Shown piece by piece: positions 52,711 through 63,176 of a stretch of 64,000 bases of DNA. This stretch comes from Terriglobales bacterium. Its GTDB lineage: Bacteria > Acidobacteriota > Terriglobia > Terriglobales > Acidobacteriaceae. The stretch lies in assembly GCA_035764005.1 (NCBI GenBank), contig DASTZZ010000065.1:62001-126000 (forward strand), read 5' to 3'. Within the stretch, counting starts at the first letter, position 1; each line of letters starts with the position of its first letter. The notes below the pieces were generated by a model. That model had not been told where the DNA came from and searched no databases. It was given only the letters and a program-made list of their open reading frames with translations. The translations under genes and the position numbers were made by a program.

Positions 52711-55128
52711 ATGCCGAAGCTGCAAACGCTCGAAGACACTCCGGTTGGATCTGCTCAATGTTCTTCTACTTCGTCTCGTCCACTGTCAGACGTGCAGCTC
52801 CGGAAGATGCATGCTTACTGGCGAGCCGCCAATTATCTGACCGTCGGGCAGATTTATTTGAAAGACAATTCTCTGCTGGAGCGGCCACTCACACGCGACG
52901 ATATAAAACCGCGCTTGCTCGGTCACTGGGGCACGACTGCGGGTCTGAACTTTATCTACACGCATCTGAATCGGCTCATCGTTGAGAACGACCTCAACAT
53001 GATCTACATCATCGGACCTGGTCACGGAGGTCCAGGATTAGTCGCGCATACGTATCTCGAAGGTTCGTACACGGAAATCTATCCGCATATCGAGCAGAAC
53101 AAAGATGGACTGCGGCGACTCTTCCGACAGTTCTCCTGGCCCTACGGCATTCCCAGCCACGTCGCTCCTGAGACTCCCGGCTCGATTCACGAAGGCGGCG
53201 AGCTCGGCTACTCGCTGCTACATGCGTATGGCGCGGCCTTCGACAATCCTGACCTAATCGTTGCCTGCATCGTGGGCGACGGCGAAGCTGAGACTGGCGC
53301 ATGTGCGACGAGCTGGCACTCGAACAAGTTTCTTAATCCGGCGAAGGATGGCGCCGTGCTCCCGATCTTGCACCTGAATGGGTACAAGATCGCAAATCCT
53401 ACGGTGCTCGATCGCATCAGCCATGACGAACTCATCGATTTATTCCGCGGATATGGGTACGAGCCCATCTTTATTGAAGGCACCGATCCCGCAGAGATGC
53501 ATCAGCTCATGGCAGCGACGCTCGACAAAATTCTCGCGGATATCCGCGCGATTCAGCAGCGCGCTCGCAAGCAGGTGACCATCGAGCGCCCGCGCTGGCC
53601 ATTGCTGATTTTACGTACTCTCAAAGGATGGACTGGCCCAAAAGAAGTGGATGGTAAGCCGGTCGAAGGAACTTGGCGAGCGCATCAGGTGCCGGTGGAC
53701 GATGTGCGGAACAATCCCGCGCATTTACGCATCCTTGAAGATTGGATGCACAGCTATAAAGCGGAAGAACTGTTTGACCAAAATGGAACTTTCAAAGACG
53801 AGCTGGCGGCGCTGGCCCCCGAAGGACGTCGGCGGATGGGGATGAATCCTCACGCCAACGGCGGCATTCTTCTGGAATCGCTGACTATGCCGCATTTTCG
53901 TGAGTACGCGGTGAAGGTCGATAAGCCGGGTACGGTGGAAGTTGAAGCCACGCGGGTGCTCGGACGGTTTCTCCGTGACGTAATCAAACTCAATCAGGAC
54001 AAGAGGAACTTTCGCTTAGTAGGTCCGGACGAAACGGCATCGAATCGCCTCGACGCTGTCTACCAAGCCACCGGCAAAGAATGGATGGCCAGAGTCGACA
54101 AAGTTGACGAGAACCTCACGACTGATGGTCGAGTGATGGAAGTGTTGAGCGAGCACATGTGCCAGGGATGGCTCGAAGGATATCTGCTCACGGGCCGGCA
54201 TGGATTCTTTAACTGCTACGAAGCGTTCATTCACATCATCGATTCGATGTTCAACCAACATGCGAAGTGGCTGAAGACCACTCGCACTTTGCCGTGGCGT
54301 AAGCCGATCGCGTCGTTAAATTATCTGTTGAGCTCTCACGTTTGGCGGCAGGACCACAACGGCTTCTCGCATCAGGATCCTGGATTCATCGATCACGTCG
54401 CAAATAAGAAGGCGGACATCATTCGCATTTACCTGCCGCCGGATGCGAACACGCTACTGTCGGTCGCCGATCATTGTTTGCGCAGCCGCAACTACGTCAA
54501 CCTCATTATCGCGGGCAAGCAGCCCGCACTGCAGTGGCTCGACATGGATTCTGCTGTCCGCCATTGCACTGCCGGCCTTGGCATTTGGGATTGGGCCAGC
54601 AACGATAACGGCGATCCCGATGTGGTGATGGCTTGTGCCGGCGACGTGCCCACACTGGAAGCTCTCGCCGCCGTCTCGCTGCTGCGCGAGCACGTTCCCG
54701 ATATAAGAATTCGCGTGGTGAACGTTGTAGATCTGATGACGCTGCAGCCATCGAGCGAACATCCGCACGGACTGGCAGATGAAGATTTTGACGAGCTGTT
54801 TACTGTTGATCGTCCGGTGATCTTTGCCTTCCACGGATATCCCACACTCATCCATCGCCTTACTTATCGCCGCCGCAACCACAACAACTTTCACGTGCGC
54901 GGCTATAAAGAAGAAGGGACGACCACGACTCCATTCGACATGGTGGTGCTCAACAATCTTGATCGGTTCCAGCTTGCACTGGATGCGATCCGCAGAATTC
55001 CGCGACTGAAGAACATCAGCGACAAGGCCACCGAGCGTTTCTACGCGATGATGCAGAAGCACAAGCTGTACGTGTCGGAGCACGGGGAAGATCTGCCCGA
55101 GATTCGCAACTGGAAATGGGCCGCGTAA
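52711..55128 (+). CDS. xfp: Xylulose-5-phosphate/fructose-6-phosphate phosphoketolase
   Basis: 805 residues from ATG 52711, which has AGCGGAGGA nine bases upstream; the frame is open 14 codons earlier without support. Full length for the family. TPP-dependent core: [56 protein letters not shown] (GDGE...N cofactor motif) and a C-terminal VVDLMTLQP. It splits Xu5P or F6P with phosphate to acetyl-phosphate plus GAP or E4P. The acetate kinase gene follows six bases later, so the pair turns sugar phosphate into acetate and ATP. Confidence 0.98.
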   Translation: MPKLQTLEDTPVGSAQCSSTSSRPLSDVQLRKMHAYWRAANYLTVGQIYLKDNSLLERPLTRDDIKPRLLGHWGTTAGLNFIYTHLNRLIVENDLNMIYIIGPGHGGPGLVAHTYLEGSYTEIYPHIEQNKDGLRRLFRQFSWPYGIPSHVAPETPGSIHEGGELGYSLLHAYGAAFDNPDLIVACIVGDGEAETGACATSWHSNKFLNPAKDGAVLPILHLNGYKIANPTVLDRISHDELIDLFRGYGYEPIFIEGTDPAEMHQLMAATLDKILADIRAIQQRARKQVTIERPRWPLLILRTLKGWTGPKEVDGKPVEGTWRAHQVPVDDVRNNPAHLRILEDWMHSYKAEELFDQNGTFKDELAALAPEGRRRMGMNPHANGGILLESLTMPHFREYAVKVDKPGTVEVEATRVLGRFLRDVIKLNQDKRNFRLVGPDETASNRLDAVYQATGKEWMARVDKVDENLTTDGRVMEVLSEHMCQGWLEGYLLTGRHGFFNCYEAFIHIIDSMFNQHAKWLKTTRTLPWRKPIASLNYLLSSHVWRQDHNGFSHQDPGFIDHVANKKADIIRIYLPPDANTLLSVADHCLRSRNYVNLIIAGKQPALQWLDMDSAVRHCTAGLGIWDWASNDNGDPDVVMACAGDVPTLEALAAVSLLREHVPDIRIRVVNVVDLMTLQPSSEHPHGLADEDFDELFTVDRPVIFAFHGYPTLIHRLTYRRRNHNNFHVRGYKEEGTTTTPFDMVVLNNLDRFQLALDAIRRIPRLKNISDKATERFYAMMQKHKLYVSEHGEDLPEIRNWKWAA

Positions 55129-55134
55129 GCAAAA

Positions 55135-56307
55135 ATGGTCGCAGGCGACGCCGTCTTCACCGTGCTGTCACTGAACAGCGGCTCGTCGTCACTGAAGCTC
55201 GGACTGTACTCGTTTCATCATGGGAAAGCTGAACGACTTGTCTGGGGAGAAGCCGAACAGCTGGGCAGCTGCAATGGTCAGCTATGGCTCCATGGGGCTG
55301 TGGAGCTGCAATCCAATGAAGCGTCATCTGTGGGCTCCGCGGGTGCTGCGGCACAATATTCGATTCAAAAGCTGCTGGACAGTTCGGCGCCGAGAGCTGA
55401 CGCAGTAGGACATCGCATCGTCCATGGTGGGCCAAGGCTGCGCACGCATCAGCGAATCACCCCTCAAGTAATCGCTCAGCTTAAAGAAGCGATCCCCTTT
55501 GCTCCCCTCCACCTGCCGCCGGCACTCGACGTGTTGAAGTGCGCCATGGAAGGCTTCCCCAACGTGCCGCATATCGCCTGTTTCGACACCGCCTTTCATC
55601 GCACGATGCCTGAAGTGGCTGCACGCCTGCCGTTTGGCCGCGAATTCTTCGAGCGAGGTCTTCAGCGCTATGGATTTCACGGTTTGTCATGCGAGTCGAT
55701 CGTGCGCGCTCTTGGATCCGAACTTATGCCGCGCACGGTTATCGCCCATCTAGGGAATGGATGCAGCATCACTGCGGTCAAGAATGGATCATCGGTCGAA
55801 ACCACTATGGGACTGACTCCGACAGGCGGGGTAATCATGGGAACGCGAACAGGTGATCTTGATCCCGGTGTGCTTCTGAACCTTCTGCGCAGCGGATACG
55901 ACGAACAAAAATTAGACTCGCTTCTCAATCATCACGCCGGACTGCTGGGTGTGTCTGGAATCAGCAGCGACATGCGCCAACTCCTCAGTGAGCGGGACGG
56001 GAATCCAGGGGCGCGCCTGGCAATCGCAATGTTCTGCTACTCCGTCCGAAAAAGCATCGGGGCGATGGCGGCAGTGCTAGGCGGAATCGATTTGCTCGTA
56101 TTCACCGGCGGCATCGGCGAGCACTCCGCGACCGTGCGAAGTGAAATCTGCTCGGAGCTGCAACATCTCGGAATCGCGCTCGACAACGCCGCTAATCAGA
56201 AGAACGCAAGCAGGATTAGCTCAGGTAGCTGCGGTGTGCGGGTGATTCCTGCCGACGAGGATCTTGAGATCGCGCTGCACGCGAGAGCTCTGTCGCAGAG
56301 CAACTGA
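55135..56307 (+). CDS. ackA: Acetate kinase
   Basis: 390 residues, standard length. [14 protein letters not shown] (first phosphate motif), [43 protein letters not shown] and the ATP-binding [16 protein letters not shown]. It makes ATP from acetyl-phosphate supplied by the upstream phosphoketolase. Linked by a six-base gap. No phosphotransacetylase gene is adjacent. Confidence 0.97.
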   Translation: MVAGDAVFTVLSLNSGSSSLKLGLYSFHHGKAERLVWGEAEQLGSCNGQLWLHGAVELQSNEASSVGSAGAAAQYSIQKLLDSSAPRADAVGHRIVHGGPRLRTHQRITPQVIAQLKEAIPFAPLHLPPALDVLKCAMEGFPNVPHIACFDTAFHRTMPEVAARLPFGREFFERGLQRYGFHGLSCESIVRALGSELMPRTVIAHLGNGCSITAVKNGSSVETTMGLTPTGGVIMGTRTGDLDPGVLLNLLRSGYDEQKLDSLLNHHAGLLGVSGISSDMRQLLSERDGNPGARLAIAMFCYSVRKSIGAMAAVLGGIDLLVFTGGIGEHSATVRSEICSELQHLGIALDNAANQKNASRISSGSCGVRVIPADEDLEIALHARALSQSN

Positions 56308-56360
56308 CTCCAAGACAGCCAGCAAGCTGTGAAAACCTCTCTCAGCTACAATCGCCACTC

Positions 56361-57209
56361 ATGACCTCAAACAGCATGAAGCTGTATCGCGCGGAAGAGG
56401 GAATCCTCGTCGAGCGTGGCGGTTCTCTTCTGCACATCGAAAATGTCTCATGCGATGAGATCGTCACCCGCGATGATTTGTTCGAGCATCTGTCGCAACT
56501 AACCAGAAGCGCCCGCCCGCTCTTAAATCGGAACATTACTGAGTTTCATCTGAAGGCACCCGTCGGGAGTCAGGAAGTTTGGGCCGCAGGGGTAACCTAT
56601 TTCCGCAGCCGCAACGCGCGGATGGAAGAATCAAAGAGTGCCGGAGGCGGTGATTTCTACGATCGCGTCTACAACGCCGAGCGCCCCGAACTGTTCTTCA
56701 AAAGTACGGCGCACCGCGTTGTCGGACCCGGCGGCAAGGTCGCCATCCGCAGCGATGCCAAATGGTCGGTTCCCGAACCGGAACTCGCGGCCCTGGTAAG
56801 TCCTGCAGGCAAGGTGATCGGCTACACCATCGGCAACGACATGAGTTCCCGCGACATCGAAGGCGAGAACCCTCTGTATTTACCGCAAGCAAAAGTCTAT
56901 GACCGCAGTTGCTCGCTTGGACCCGGCATTCTTGTAACTTCCACGCCGCTTCCATCTTCGACCGAGATCAGCCTTCAGATTCATCGTGGCGGGAAGCAGG
57001 TCTTTGCCGGTTCGACTTCGCTGAGCAGTATGAAGCGCGATATAAAGACGCTCGTCGACTATCTCTACCGGGACAACTCTTTTCCCAACGGCTGCTTTCT
57101 CCTTACCGGAACGGGAATCGTGCCGCCGGATTCGTTCACGCTGTTGTGTGGCGATGAGATTCGCATCACCATCGAACCGATCGGAACGTTGGCGAATGTA
57201 GTCGGCTGA
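56361..57209 (+). CDS. Fumarylacetoacetate hydrolase-family protein (possible 2-keto-3-deoxy-sugar-acid dehydratase)
   Basis: 282 residues. The FAH fold motifs are [21 protein letters not shown] (metal-binding Glu pair) and [16 protein letters not shown] (metal-binding Asp). [18 protein letters not shown] and [19 protein letters not shown] are more like the 2-dehydro-3-deoxy-D-arabinonate/xylonate dehydratase branch than true fumarylacetoacetase (inference from remembered pattern). It lies 53 bases after ackA and beside an SDR, which agrees with a sugar-acid pathway. No signal peptide. Confidence 0.88.
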   Translation: MTSNSMKLYRAEEGILVERGGSLLHIENVSCDEIVTRDDLFEHLSQLTRSARPLLNRNITEFHLKAPVGSQEVWAAGVTYFRSRNARMEESKSAGGGDFYDRVYNAERPELFFKSTAHRVVGPGGKVAIRSDAKWSVPEPELAALVSPAGKVIGYTIGNDMSSRDIEGENPLYLPQAKVYDRSCSLGPGILVTSTPLPSSTEISLQIHRGGKQVFAGSTSLSSMKRDIKTLVDYLYRDNSFPNGCFLLTGTGIVPPDSFTLLCGDEIRITIEPIGTLANVVG

Positions 57210-57296
57210 ATTCTCAAGCGTAGCGCAACGTTTCGCTTGACATCCGTTCGTCAGGGGAACATCGTTTTAACGCCCTTAGCGTGGAAAGGAGTCTCC

Positions 57297-58190
57297 ATGA
57301 ACGCCAACAAGACAGTCCTGATCACCGGATGCAGCAGCGGATTCGGAAAAGTAATCGCCGAGAGCCTGGCTCGCAAAAGCTATCAAGTGTTTGCTTCCAT
57401 GCGCAATTCGAACACACGCAATTCCGGTGCCCGTGATGAACTCCTGGAGTTAGCGGCACGCGAACAGTTGCAGCTCACAGTCATAGATCTTGACGTGACC
57501 GACGATGACTCAGTCGATCGCGCGATAGCGGGAATCATCGCGGAAGCTGGAAGGATTGACGTTCTCATCAACAACGCAGGTTACGCACTCTGGGGCTTGG
57601 CCGAGACGTTCAACGTTGAACAAGCCAAACGAATTTTTGATACCAACTTTTTCGGCATCGTGCGCACGAATCGCGCCGTGCTGCCGCATATGCGGCGCGA
57701 GCGCGATGGCTTGATCGTTCACATCACCAGCGCTGCCGGCAGAGGCGTGCTGCCGGGCATGAGCGTGTACACGGCCACGAAGTTCGCCGTGGAAGCTTTG
57801 GCGGAGTGCTATCGCTACGAACTCTCGCAGGCCGGAGTCGACTCCATCACGGTAGAACCGGGACCATTCCGAACTGAAGTGTTCGCCAAAGCGGAGGCAG
57901 CAGCCGACCTCACACGAGCTCATGAATACGGAGCAGTGGCAGACGTTCCGAACCAGATCGCAGCAGGTCTGGAATCCTCTGCGGCCCCCATGCAGGAAGT
58001 CGCCGATGAAGTCATACGGCTGATCGAAACTCCAGCCGGCAGCCGACCCATGCGCACTCTGCTTGGGCCAATCGTCGGAGCTCTGCAGCCGATCAACGAT
58101 GTCTCCGCGCAAATCCAACGCGAGCTCCTAACCGGATTGGGACTCGGCCACTTGCTCTCCGTCGCCGCAGCAAAAGGTCAAGCAGCGTAG
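57297..58190 (+). CDS. Short-chain dehydrogenase/reductase
   Basis: 297 residues from ATG 57297, preceded by GGAAAGGAG. Rossmann TGCSSGFGKVIAESL, NNAGYALWG, catalytic Ser region VHITSAAGRGVL and YTATKFAVEAL (YxxxK). The C-terminal ~60 residues are longer than minimal SDRs. A frame 20 codons longer at the 5' end lacks support. Substrate unknown. Lies 87 bases after the FAH-family gene, in the same direction. Confidence 0.93.
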   Translation: MNANKTVLITGCSSGFGKVIAESLARKSYQVFASMRNSNTRNSGARDELLELAAREQLQLTVIDLDVTDDDSVDRAIAGIIAEAGRIDVLINNAGYALWGLAETFNVEQAKRIFDTNFFGIVRTNRAVLPHMRRERDGLIVHITSAAGRGVLPGMSVYTATKFAVEALAECYRYELSQAGVDSITVEPGPFRTEVFAKAEAAADLTRAHEYGAVADVPNQIAAGLESSAAPMQEVADEVIRLIETPAGSRPMRTLLGPIVGALQPINDVSAQIQRELLTGLGLGHLLSVAAAKGQAA

Positions 58191-58440
58191 CTGGAGTAAG
58201 CGAAGGGATATTTACAAAAGGCAGCGCAGCACCATCGGCTTGGAGAGCAAGGCTCTGAGAAGATCCTTGGACCGTGTTTTTCGTCTGTTTTAACCTTGGC
58301 GCGCGCAACAATCGTGCAGCGCAAAGTTTCAAGCTGGCGGATAAGCGAGCATCGCATCCTTGCAATTGCAAATACCCTCGCGAATCTGGGGATGTCCACC
58401 AGCACGCCTCCACTGCCGGTCTGGTATCCTGCCCAGTCGC

Positions 58441-59142
58441 ATGAACAAGGTTTTCGCTAACGCTGACGAAGCAATACTTGATATCCAGGAAGGGGCCACT
58501 GTGATGTTTGGCGGCTTCGGCCTGTGCGGGATTCCGGAGAATCTCATTGCCGCTATGGTGCGCAAGGGACCGAAGAATCTCACAACGATCAGTAACAACG
58601 TCGGCGTAGATCATTGGGGCCTCGGGCTCCTTCTTGAAGCGGGACAAATCACCAGGCACATCGGCACCTATGTCGGCGAAAACAAGTTTCTTGAAGATCT
58701 AGTACTCACGAAAAAGATCGATCTTGAGTTGGTTCCACAGGGAACATTTGCGGAGCGCATTCGCGCCGGAGGAGCGGGCATTCCCGCTTTCTTTACTCCC
58801 ACCGGGGTCGGCACCGTGGTAGCCGAAGGAAAGGAGACCCGCGAGTTCGACGGACGCCCTTACTTGATGGAGCGGTGGCTCAAAGCGGATTTCGCGCTCA
58901 TCAAAGCATGGAAAGGCGACAAATGGGGCAATCTCGTCTTCCGCAAGACGGCAACGAATTTTTCGCCCATGATGGCTACTGCAGCGAAAGTGACGATCGT
59001 TGAAGTGGAGCACTTGGTCGAGGTCGGAGAGATCGAACCGGACCAGGTGATGACGCCCAGCATTTATGTGAAACGCATTTTTCAGGGCACTGGTTACGAG
59101 AAGCGCATCGAGCGAAGGACGGTGAGAAAGAAAGCTTCGTAG
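58441..59142 (+). CDS. scoA: 3-oxoacid CoA-transferase subunit A
   Basis: 233 residues from ATG 58441 (MNKVFANADEAILDIQEGA); upstream open codons are unlikely. GGFGLCGIPENLIAAM and ISNNVGVDHWGLGLLL are the subunit A signatures; QGTFAERIRAGGAGIPAFFTPTGVGT is the CoA-binding region. The A subunit, with B, moves CoA between succinyl-CoA and a 3-oxoacid such as acetoacetate. Its partner at 59541 is separated by 398 bases containing an opposing gene, unlike the usual adjacent or overlapping A-B pair. Confidence 0.96.
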   Translation: MNKVFANADEAILDIQEGATVMFGGFGLCGIPENLIAAMVRKGPKNLTTISNNVGVDHWGLGLLLEAGQITRHIGTYVGENKFLEDLVLTKKIDLELVPQGTFAERIRAGGAGIPAFFTPTGVGTVVAEGKETREFDGRPYLMERWLKADFALIKAWKGDKWGNLVFRKTATNFSPMMATAAKVTIVEVEHLVEVGEIEPDQVMTPSIYVKRIFQGTGYEKRIERRTVRKKAS

Positions 59143-59235
59143 CCGCGAAGCCACGAAGCTCCGAAGCTCGCCAAGCGAATGTCGGAGTCGCCAATAGAGC
59201 AATGATCGCGTTTCGCTACCTCGATCTGCAGGGAT

Positions 59236-59511
59236 TCAGCATTTGCCTGCGACTTTGATGAGCAGGACTGCATTGAAGACAACGCCAAGTGCCGCAAAAA
59301 CGAAGGTCGCCACGGTCAGCGCGCCGCTTGCACTCCGCGTGCGCCAGCGTGACCACAAAAGCATCAGCACCAGTTCGAGGATCAGCAACACGGCAGCGGG
59401 TTTTCTGAATCTGCAATAAAGCTCGACAGCTGGCAATAATGAAAGCGAGAAAAAGAAGAGGACAAGTGCAACGGCAAGAAACAGCAGTGTGGTTCCTTGT
59501 GAATTGCGCAT
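59236..59511 (-). CDS. Small membrane protein between scoA and scoB, opposite strand
   Basis: 91 residues with three hydrophobic segments (LLFLAVALVLFFFSLSLLP, AAVLLILELVLMLLWSRW, VATFVFAALGVVFNAVLLI). The composition is convincing for a membrane protein and there is no better frame opposite. Starts at ATG 59511, 30 bases before the scoB ATG on the other strand. Unknown function. Confidence 0.65.
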   Translation of the reverse strand: MRNSQGTTLLFLAVALVLFFFSLSLLPAVELYCRFRKPAAVLLILELVLMLLWSRWRTRSASGALTVATFVFAALGVVFNAVLLIKVAGKC

Positions 59512-59540
59512 TAGCTCGATTGTACTAAGTAGCTGAGTTT

Positions 59541-60230
59541 ATGAGCACCCCTCTCAAATCGGACAAGAGCAAAGACGTCGAAAAACGGGAGCGCATTGTG
59601 CGCCGCATCGCACGCGAGTTGCGCGACGGCTTCTACGTGAACCTGGGCATCGGCATGCCCACGCTGGTTGCGAATCACGTTCCTCGAGGCATGGAGGTCG
59701 TGCTGCAAAGCGAAAATGGCATGCTCGGCATCGGACCGTATCCATTCGAAGGCGACGAAGATCCCGACTTGATCAATGCCGGAAAAGAAACCGTTACCGA
59801 AATTCCCGGGACGGCATACTTCTCCAGCGCCGATTCGTTCGCGATGATTCGCGGCGGCCACATCGATTTCAGCGTGCTGGGCGCGATGGAAGTTGATGAA
59901 GAGGGAAACATCGCCAACTGGATGATTCCTGGAAAAATGGTGAAAGGCATGGGAGGGGCGATGGATCTGGTGGCCGGCGCTCGCCGCGTCGTAGTCGCGA
60001 TGGAGCACACTACGCGCGAAGGCGCTCCCAAAATTCTGAAGCACTGCACTCTTCCCCTAACCGGGCTGAAAGTTATCGACACAATCGTTACCGAGATGGC
60101 TTATATCCGGGTGACGGCAGCAGGACTGGTCCTCGAGGAGATCGCGCCGAGTCTCACGGCCGAACAGGTGCAGCAAGCTACAGAAGCGAAGCTGATCGTG
60201 TCGCCGGATCTCAAAGAAATGCGCTGTTGA
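59541..60230 (+). CDS. scoB: 3-oxoacid CoA-transferase subunit B
   Basis: 229 residues. [13 protein letters not shown], the catalytic-Glu motif [13 protein letters not shown] and [19 protein letters not shown] are subunit B signatures. Full length. It needs the ScoA subunit encoded upstream. ATG 59541 has only a weak Shine-Dalgarno sequence (AGCTGAG). Because a divergent gene lies between scoA and scoB, it probably has its own promoter. Confidence 0.96.
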   Translation: MSTPLKSDKSKDVEKRERIVRRIARELRDGFYVNLGIGMPTLVANHVPRGMEVVLQSENGMLGIGPYPFEGDEDPDLINAGKETVTEIPGTAYFSSADSFAMIRGGHIDFSVLGAMEVDEEGNIANWMIPGKMVKGMGGAMDLVAGARRVVVAMEHTTREGAPKILKHCTLPLTGLKVIDTIVTEMAYIRVTAAGLVLEEIAPSLTAEQVQQATEAKLIVSPDLKEMRC

Positions 60231-60438
60231 GTCTATTTACTTCTCGATAAAGGCGGGCTTGACCGGTCCACCGTCGTCCTGCTCTTAAGCTGTCACCGAT
60301 CAACCATTTACCCCGGCGCGTATCAACTCAAAAGATACGTGCGGTGACCAACGTCACTTGTCCTTCCTTTAAGACAAGCTCATAAATAGCCCAATAAACC
60401 AGCGTCTTTCGAGGGCGGTTCACCCTGAACTGCACTAT

Positions 60439-61272
60439 ATGGGTTTTGGTCGCGTCAAGACGGTATTAATCCTCGCAGCAGGACTGTGTGCCTCGACGGC
60501 CGGATCTGCCTCAATCCCGAGCCAGCCCCTGATTCTGGAAGCCCCGCCCTCACCCTTCGACATGGAAGACGGAGAGCTTGATCCGGGAGTGATTCCCAAT
60601 TCGGCAGTGGCGAGCAGTGACCATTGCGACCAGCTTGCGCGCATGCAGGAAGAGTTCGAGCACGGCATGGCAGTCTCGGATCTGAGTCGAGTTCAAGGAC
60701 CGGAACAGCATGATCCGCTCGGCGTCTTCGGCAAATTTCGACTGGCTGTCGCTAACGTTTCCGATCCTTTTTCGGTGATGGTTACAGCGATGGATTCCGA
60801 ATTCGGAAATGCCACCGGTCCGGCATCATCTTTGCCGCGCGGAGCCGATGGCTTCGGCGAGCGCTTCGGTGTATCACTCGCTGGACAGGCATCCAGCGAA
60901 TTTTTCTCCACGTTCCTCGTTTCCAGTTTGTTCCGTCAGGATCCGCACTATCATCGCGATCCCGATGCTTCGACCAGGAGCCGCATCGGCCATGCGTTAT
61001 CCTATGTAGTGGTGACGCGTTCCGATTCGGGAAACCGGATATTCAACTTTGCAGAATTTCTGGGGACAGCGTCATCGTCGGTGGTCGAAAGCAGCTTCCA
61101 TCCTGAATGGAAGCGCGGCCCCGGAGCCAGCGCGCAGCGAATCTTCGTGAGCATCGGCTCCGATGCGGCCTGGAATCTCATGACCGAGTTTCTACCCGAT
61201 GTAGCGCGCCACGTGAACCCGCGATTCATCGTCCTGCGACGATTGGCGGAAAAAGCCGCTGCCCAGAACTAG
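60439..61272 (+). CDS. Exported protein of unknown function (277 aa)
   Basis: Signal peptide (MGFGRVKTVLILAAGLCAS...GSA) then a mostly soluble domain. Distinct stretches: FGERFGVSLAGQASSEFFST, LFRQDPHYHRDPDA, IGHALSYVVVTRSDSGNRI and SIGSDAAWNLMTEFLPDV. The order of an 'R-Q-D-P-x-Y' loop followed by a helix-rich region recalls a family of exported proteins seen repeatedly in Acidobacteria (recalled pattern, not searched), with no known function. The gap upstream (208 bases) has no feature beyond a weak CTTGTC/GACAAG hairpin. Confidence 0.8.
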   Translation: MGFGRVKTVLILAAGLCASTAGSASIPSQPLILEAPPSPFDMEDGELDPGVIPNSAVASSDHCDQLARMQEEFEHGMAVSDLSRVQGPEQHDPLGVFGKFRLAVANVSDPFSVMVTAMDSEFGNATGPASSLPRGADGFGERFGVSLAGQASSEFFSTFLVSSLFRQDPHYHRDPDASTRSRIGHALSYVVVTRSDSGNRIFNFAEFLGTASSSVVESSFHPEWKRGPGASAQRIFVSIGSDAAWNLMTEFLPDVARHVNPRFIVLRRLAEKAAAQN

Positions 61273-61280
61273 CGGGTTCC

Positions 61281-61322
61281 TGTCATTCCGAACGCCTGTT
61301 TTGGCATGAGCAATCCCTATCG
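61281..61322. repeat. Solo half copy of family B palindrome
   Basis: TGTCATTCCGAACGCCTG and AGCAATCCCTAT match the left arm of 22756-22893; no inverted partner follows. Confidence 0.75.
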
Positions 61323-61349
61323 ATTTAAACAGCTGTCTCCTTATCTATC

Positions 61350-61396
61350 TTCCGCGTTAAACCACGTCCGCTCCCCGCAATCCGCGTCAGGTTTTC
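61350..61396. repeat. Eroded half copy of family F palindrome
   Basis: CGCAATCCGCGTCAGGTTTT matches the right end of the 13257-13444 repeat; the preceding part is deleted or scrambled. Confidence 0.6.
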
Positions 61397-61436
61397 CCAT
61401 TCGACACTGGTCATGCCCGGGGCATATCCTGAGCGC

Positions 61437-62039
61437 ATGAGTTGGTCTCGTCCGGCAGGCGATCGCGAATTGGTGCAGATCATCGATGCGGCGCTTGCCG
61501 ATGCTGCGCAAAAAGCTGGGAAATGGCTCGCCTGCCGTCCCGGCTGCACGCAGTGTTGTGTGGGAGCTTTCGCGATCAGCGTTCTGGATACAGCACGGCT
61601 GCGAGATGGGTTTGAGCTGCTGCAGCAAAGAGATCGCGCACGAGCAGAACGCGTAAGCCATCGTGCTCGCGCGTATGTGGCGCGCACAGCCTCCGAATTT
61701 CCCGGTGATCCTCAAACGGGAATCCTGAGTGAGGATGAGGATGCGCAAGAGGCGTTCTCTCATTTCGCCAACGACGAACCGTGTCCCGCGCTCGATCCAG
61801 ATACAGGCACGTGCGATTTGTACGAGTATCGTCCGATGACTTGTCGCGTCTTTGGGCCTCCAGTGCGCAACGAGGGCGGCGGATTGGGAATTTGCGAGCT
61901 ATGCTTCCGCGGAGCTACTCATCAGCAGATCGCAAACTGCGAAATGACGCCGGATCCTGAAAACCTCGAACAATCCATTCTCGACGAGATGCCCTCTAAC
62001 TCCGAGAACACCATTGTCGCCTTCGTCCTGGCGAAATAA
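61437..62039 (+). CDS. YkgJ-family cysteine cluster protein
   Basis: 200 residues from ATG 61437 (MSWSRPAGDRELV). Cys cluster ACRPGCTQCCVGAFAIS and CPALDPDTGTCDLYEYRPMTCRVFGPP, the CxxC...C/CxxxC arrangement of YkgJ (UPF0153), thought to bind zinc or an iron-sulfur cluster. Function unsettled. It ends six bases before def, so it is co-transcribed with peptide deformylase. Confidence 0.92.
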   Translation: MSWSRPAGDRELVQIIDAALADAAQKAGKWLACRPGCTQCCVGAFAISVLDTARLRDGFELLQQRDRARAERVSHRARAYVARTASEFPGDPQTGILSEDEDAQEAFSHFANDEPCPALDPDTGTCDLYEYRPMTCRVFGPPVRNEGGGLGICELCFRGATHQQIANCEMTPDPENLEQSILDEMPSNSENTIVAFVLAK

Positions 62040-62045
62040 CGCTGA

Positions 62046-62618
62046 ATGCCACTTGAATTGCTGCAGGTCGGCGAACCCGTGCTGCGCGAGAGAGCGCGTG
62101 AGCTATCGCGCGAGGAAATTCTCTCTGATCGGACTCGAGAACTGATTGCGCTTATGCACGAGACTCTGCGCGATGCGCCCGGCGTAGGTCTCGCTGCTCC
62201 GCAAATTGGAGAAGGCATTCAGCTCGCGATTATCGAAGACCTCGCAGAATACTCTCGCGATCTGCCGCCGGACGAGGTCACTGCGCGGGAACGAACGCCG
62301 GTGCCCTTCCACGTCATTATCAATCCGCGAATCGTCTCGTACGGCGAGCACAAACTCGAGTTCTTTGAGGGCTGCCTTAGTCTCGCCGGATTCATGGGCA
62401 AGGTGGCGCGCTCGCGTGAGGTCGTCGTCGAATGTCTGGACGAGCAGGCGAAGTCGCGCGCCATCCGCGCCTCTGGCTGGTATGCGCGTATCCTGCAGCA
62501 CGAGATCGATCACCTGAACGGCATCATCTACATCGACCGTATGGATACGCGCACCTTCGCTTCGGTCGAGAATTACAAGCGATACGTCGGGGCGTCCACT
62601 CGCGCGTCGTCCAACTGA
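62046..62618 (+). CDS. def: Peptide deformylase
   Basis: 190 residues. All three motifs are present: GVGLAAPQIG (motif I), FEGCLSLAGF (motif II, metal Cys) and QHEIDHLNGIIY (motif III, metal His pair and Glu). It removes the N-formyl group from new proteins. Motif II reads EGCLSLAG rather than EGCLSxPG, a mild variation. Coupled to the YkgJ-like gene; no fmt gene is adjacent. Confidence 0.97.
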   Translation: MPLELLQVGEPVLRERARELSREEILSDRTRELIALMHETLRDAPGVGLAAPQIGEGIQLAIIEDLAEYSRDLPPDEVTARERTPVPFHVIINPRIVSYGEHKLEFFEGCLSLAGFMGKVARSREVVVECLDEQAKSRAIRASGWYARILQHEIDHLNGIIYIDRMDTRTFASVENYKRYVGASTRASSN

Positions 62619-62640
62619 GCTGGACAGATCCGCCGGCTCT

Positions 62641-63132
62641 TCAATTCGCCGGAGTGACAGTCAGTGGATCGCCTGTCTGATGATCCTGGATCTGAAATGT
62701 AAGAAAATCGTGAATGGCTGCAACCGCCTGCGGATTTCGGCTTGAAACCTTTACGCGAGCGCCATGCGGCGTGTCCTGCACGTCGTACCGAATGTCTTTG
62801 CGCAGCTTTTTCATCGTGGGCACGCCGGGTGGCGTCTGGGCGTGAATCAACATAGGTGCATTGAAGTTCCCGTTATGGAACATCTGTGCGATGTGCTCCA
62901 GGTGGGTACGTATCTCTTCGCGGCTGGTCGCATCCGACGGATTGGTTGCGAGCGCCTCGATTGTGCCGCCATCCGGAGTCAGCCGGAAATGATGAATCGT
63001 CTTCTCATGCGAGAAGCCCATCACCTGATCGCCCCGCTGGACTACTCCTTCGTGGTGCTGGTCAGGAGTTTGCTGAGCAAGAGCACATAAGCTCAGCGCG
63101 ACGGCAAAAGCTACGCAGGAAGCGCTTTTCAT
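62641..63132 (-). CDS. Exported protein of unknown function (163 aa)
   Basis: ATG 63132 gives a signal peptide MKSASCVAFAVALSLCALAQQ; the upstream extension is not credible. The mature part has HHEGVVQRGDQVMGFSHEKT, TIHHFRLTPDGGTIEA and TREEIRTHLEHIAQMFHNGNF-like patterns, several His, and a C-terminal VAAIHDFLTFQIQDHQTGD. The last pattern is seen in small exported proteins of unknown role. Converges on def, 22 bases away. No family assigned. Confidence 0.8.
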   Translation of the reverse strand: MKSASCVAFAVALSLCALAQQTPDQHHEGVVQRGDQVMGFSHEKTIHHFRLTPDGGTIEALATNPSDATSREEIRTHLEHIAQMFHNGNFNAPMLIHAQTPPGVPTMKKLRKDIRYDVQDTPHGARVKVSSRNPQAVAAIHDFLTFQIQDHQTGDPLTVTPAN

Positions 63133-63176
63133 GATGCTTTGGACGTGCTTATCCAGATTGGGTAAGCACACTGGGA

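Noticed and set aside
59145-59200. CGAAGC-rich tract after scoA as a palindrome copy
   Set aside because: Only short CGAAGC/GCTCCG units; no inverted arms of useful length.
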